A DNA stretch of 15,655 nucleotides. Source: Flavobacteriaceae bacterium (GTDB lineage: Bacteria > Bacteroidota > Bacteroidia > Flavobacteriales > Flavobacteriaceae). Below are positions 13,984 through 15,655 of this stretch, piece by piece. Under the pieces are notes generated by a model, which made no database searches, was not told the origin of the DNA, and saw only the letters and a list, made by a program, of their open reading frames with translations. The stretch lies in contig JAKISG010000038.1 of NCBI GenBank assembly GCA_021648755.1, positions 1 through 15,655 of the forward strand. Reading direction: 5' to 3'. Positions within the stretch are counted from its first letter, which is position 1. Every line of letters starts with the position of its first letter. The translations under genes were made by a program, and so were the position numbers.

Positions 13984-15024
13984 ATGGAAAAAGACTACAT
14001 TATTGTAGGTTTAGGTTTGGCAGGTTTAGCTTTTACAGAAGAATTAGAAAAGCACAATAAATCATTTGTTATTTTAGATGATAGTTCACAAAACGCATCA
14101 AAAGTTGCAGCAGGTATGTTTAACCCAGTAATATTAAAGCGATTTACACCTGTTTGGAATGGTAAAAAACAAATAGATTTAGCAATACCTTTTTATAAAA
14201 ATTTAGAAGAAAAATTAAATAAAAAATATATTCATTATGTAGATATATATCATATTCTTAAATCTGTATCACAACAAAATGATTGGTTTAGTGCAAGCGA
14301 CAAGCCTATATTATCAGATTATATGATTTCTAAAATTTATCCAAATAAAAATACACAAATTATTGCCCCTTTTGGTCTTGGTAAATTAATAAATACGGGC
14401 AAAATAGAAACAGCAGCTTTATTAAAAGATTATAAATTATTACTACAAGGTAAGGGTAATTATAGCGATGAGTCTTTTCGACATAAAGATTTAAAGATAC
14501 AAGAAAATTTTGTAGAATACAACAAAATCACAGCAAAAAAAATAGTTTTTTGTGAAGGGTTTGGTATAAAAAAGAACCCTTTTTTTAACTACTTACCGCT
14601 TAATGAGGCAAAAGGAGAACTCTTAATTATTAAAGCGCCAGATTTAAAAATAGATTATATGTTAAAAGCATCTGTTTTTATAATCCCCTTAGAAAAAGAT
14701 TTGTACAAAGTTGGAGCAACTTTTAATTGGAAGGATAAAACAATTAAACCAACTAAAGAGGGTAGGGAGGAGTTAGTAAAAAAATTAAATTCCGTTATTA
14801 AAATACCGTATACAATTGTAGGGCATCTAGCAGGAATTAGACCAACAGTAATTGATCGCAGACCTTTAGTTGGTATTCATCCAAAGTATAAAAATTTAGC
14901 AATTTTAAACGGTTTAGGTACTCGAGGAGTTATGTTAGCCCCAACTATGTCTAAACTTTTATATCAAAATATAGAAAAAAATAAAGTTTTAAAAAAAGAA
15001 ATTTCTATAGCTCGATTTTCTTAA
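13984..15024 (+). CDS. DAO-type FAD-dependent oxidoreductase
   Basis: A 346-residue protein of the D-amino-acid oxidase / glycine oxidase / MnmC-C superfamily. The N-terminal Rossmann dinucleotide site is YIIVGLGLAGLAF with GxGxxG at G9, G11, G14, and the acidic end of beta-2 is at FVILDD (D32 or D33). KVAAGMFNPVI (40-50) resembles the AAGGxxxP second block. The C-terminal FAD-binding region contains HLAGIRPTVIDRRPLVGIHP (281-300) and NGLGTRGVMLAP (309-320), including the substrate/FAD Arg positions. The family oxidises amines or amino acids to imines with H2O2 release, or modifies tRNA (MnmC). The substrate is not predictable. The start is fixed because GxGxxG begins at residue 9. Confidence 0.82.
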   Translation: MEKDYIIVGLGLAGLAFTEELEKHNKSFVILDDSSQNASKVAAGMFNPVILKRFTPVWNGKKQIDLAIPFYKNLEEKLNKKYIHYVDIYHILKSVSQQNDWFSASDKPILSDYMISKIYPNKNTQIIAPFGLGKLINTGKIETAALLKDYKLLLQGKGNYSDESFRHKDLKIQENFVEYNKITAKKIVFCEGFGIKKNPFFNYLPLNEAKGELLIIKAPDLKIDYMLKASVFIIPLEKDLYKVGATFNWKDKTIKPTKEGREELVKKLNSVIKIPYTIVGHLAGIRPTVIDRRPLVGIHPKYKNLAILNGLGTRGVMLAPTMSKLLYQNIEKNKVLKKEISIARFS

Positions 15025-15173
15025 CTACCACTGTCACTTGTTGCTTAATGTAGCATTCTTTGAAGATTTTTCTAGAAAAAAAATTGCGATTAATAATCTA
15101 AAAACTCTTTCTTTTAAAAAAAATTTTTAAATATTTTTTTTTAGTTAATGCAATTATATTTATAATTATCTAT

Positions 15174-15181
15174 TATCTTTG
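15174..15181 (+). promoter_or_regulatory. TAnnTTTG -7 box for the nickel/cobalt-type transporter gene
   Basis: TATCTTTG is an exact consensus match, 28 bp upstream of ATG 15210. Confidence 0.5.
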
Positions 15182-15209
15182 AACTATACGCATTCAAAAT
15201 ATACAATAA

Positions 15210-15655
15210 ATGGCATTTGCATATCTTCTTGCTGGTACTTTAGCATCAATGCTACACGTAATTTCTGGTCCAGATCATTTGGCAGCAGTTACTCCTTTAG
15301 TGATTGAAACCAAACGAAAAGCGTGGAAAATTGGTTTGGCTTGGGGTTTTGGTCATTTATTAGGAATGCTTTTTATAGGTGTTTTATTTTTAGTGTTTCA
15401 AGACTTTATTCCTGTTGAAGCAATTTCAGAATATAGTGAGCAATTGGTAGCAATTGTTTTGATTGGCGTTGGAATTTGGGCTTTTTATCGAATTTTTAAT
15501 GAACAGAAAAGTCACAAACATCCGCATATTCATTCAGAAGAAGAAACCTATATTCATATACATAAACACGAACATAAGGATGATGAAGGACACCAACACA
15601 GACATAAAAAAGAGATAAAACAAAATATACTATCTTCTTTTAGTATTGGTTTTTT
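15210..15655 (+). CDS. Nickel/cobalt transporter-like membrane protein (UreH/NicO type), 3' end outside window
   Basis: The frame opens with ATG 15210 and runs to the window edge, giving 148 residues with no stop. The first helix carries a metal-transporter signature, LHVISGPDHLAAVTPL, with H16, D22 and H23 placed as in the H-x-x-x-x-(x)-D-H motif of NiCoT/NicO/UreH-like permeases. Two further hydrophobic segments lie at about 41-63 and 77-94. A hydrophilic loop at 98-139 contains 11 His between residues 102 and 132, interspersed with Glu, Asp and Lys, typical of the metal-binding cytoplasmic loop of these transporters. A helix seems to restart at the edge (SSFSIGF). The predicted role is Ni2+/Co2+ or related divalent metal transport; direction and metal are uncertain. 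It has its own promoter box. Confidence 0.8.
   Translation, partial: MAFAYLLAGTLASMLHVISGPDHLAAVTPLVIETKRKAWKIGLAWGFGHLLGMLFIGVLFLVFQDFIPVEAISEYSEQLVAIVLIGVGIWAFYRIFNEQKSHKHPHIHSEEETYIHIHKHEHKDDEGHQHRHKKEIKQNILSSFSIGF

Overview
The window is a roughly 30% GC stretch of chromosome from a member of the Bacteroidota, most likely a marine-type Flavobacteriaceae in the broad Polaribacter/Tenacibaculum/Lutibacter range. The genus is a guess from codon use and protein style. The main evidence is the strong A+T bias, the lack of Shine-Dalgarno sequences before most starts, and repeated TAnnTTTG (-7 type) promoter boxes upstream of genes, which is the Bacteroidota sigma-A signature.

Layout. Positions 1-166 hold the 3' end of an IS481-like transposase and probably the right end of its element. 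Next comes a minus-strand pair: a DinB-fold protein and a LysE-family exporter. A plus-strand lipoprotein follows, then minus-strand VanY-type D,D-carboxypeptidase and ArsC/Spx-type arsenate reductase. Plus-strand genes follow: HMG-CoA lyase, then a GTG-initiated membrane histidine kinase followed 20 bp later by an enoyl-CoA hydratase, then a stand-alone PAS protein with an internal TTITP repeat. The minus strand then carries an HD-domain phosphohydrolase behind a bacilliredoxin (9 bp apart) and an LpxL/HtrB-like acyltransferase. From 9.9 kb everything is on the plus strand: rhomboid protease, PdxH, a SixA-type phosphatase fused tightly (1 bp gap) to a TTG-initiated Ppx/GppA phosphatase, a decayed IS630-family transposase, a DAO-type FAD oxidoreductase, and a nickel/cobalt-type membrane transporter with a His-rich loop that runs off the window end.

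Function. Most of this is housekeeping and envelope or metabolic maintenance: vitamin B6, leucine/ketone-body and fatty-acid carbon flow, peptidoglycan and lipid A trimming, thiol redox, and polyphosphate or (p)ppGpp turnover. Two pairs look like true operons by spacing: sixA-ppx, and bacilliredoxin-HD. Histidine kinase-enoyl-CoA hydratase is a likely third.

I see no CRISPR array, defence island, biosynthetic cluster, tRNA or rRNA, and no convincing new multigene system. The points most worth a second look are small-scale. They are the tandem repeats inside two genes (15 bp in the PAS gene, 8 bp at the end of the DinB gene), the IS630 relic with two separate 1-base losses and the odd non-coding DNA on both sides of it, the near-leaderless DAO gene, and several inverted repeats in intergenic regions.
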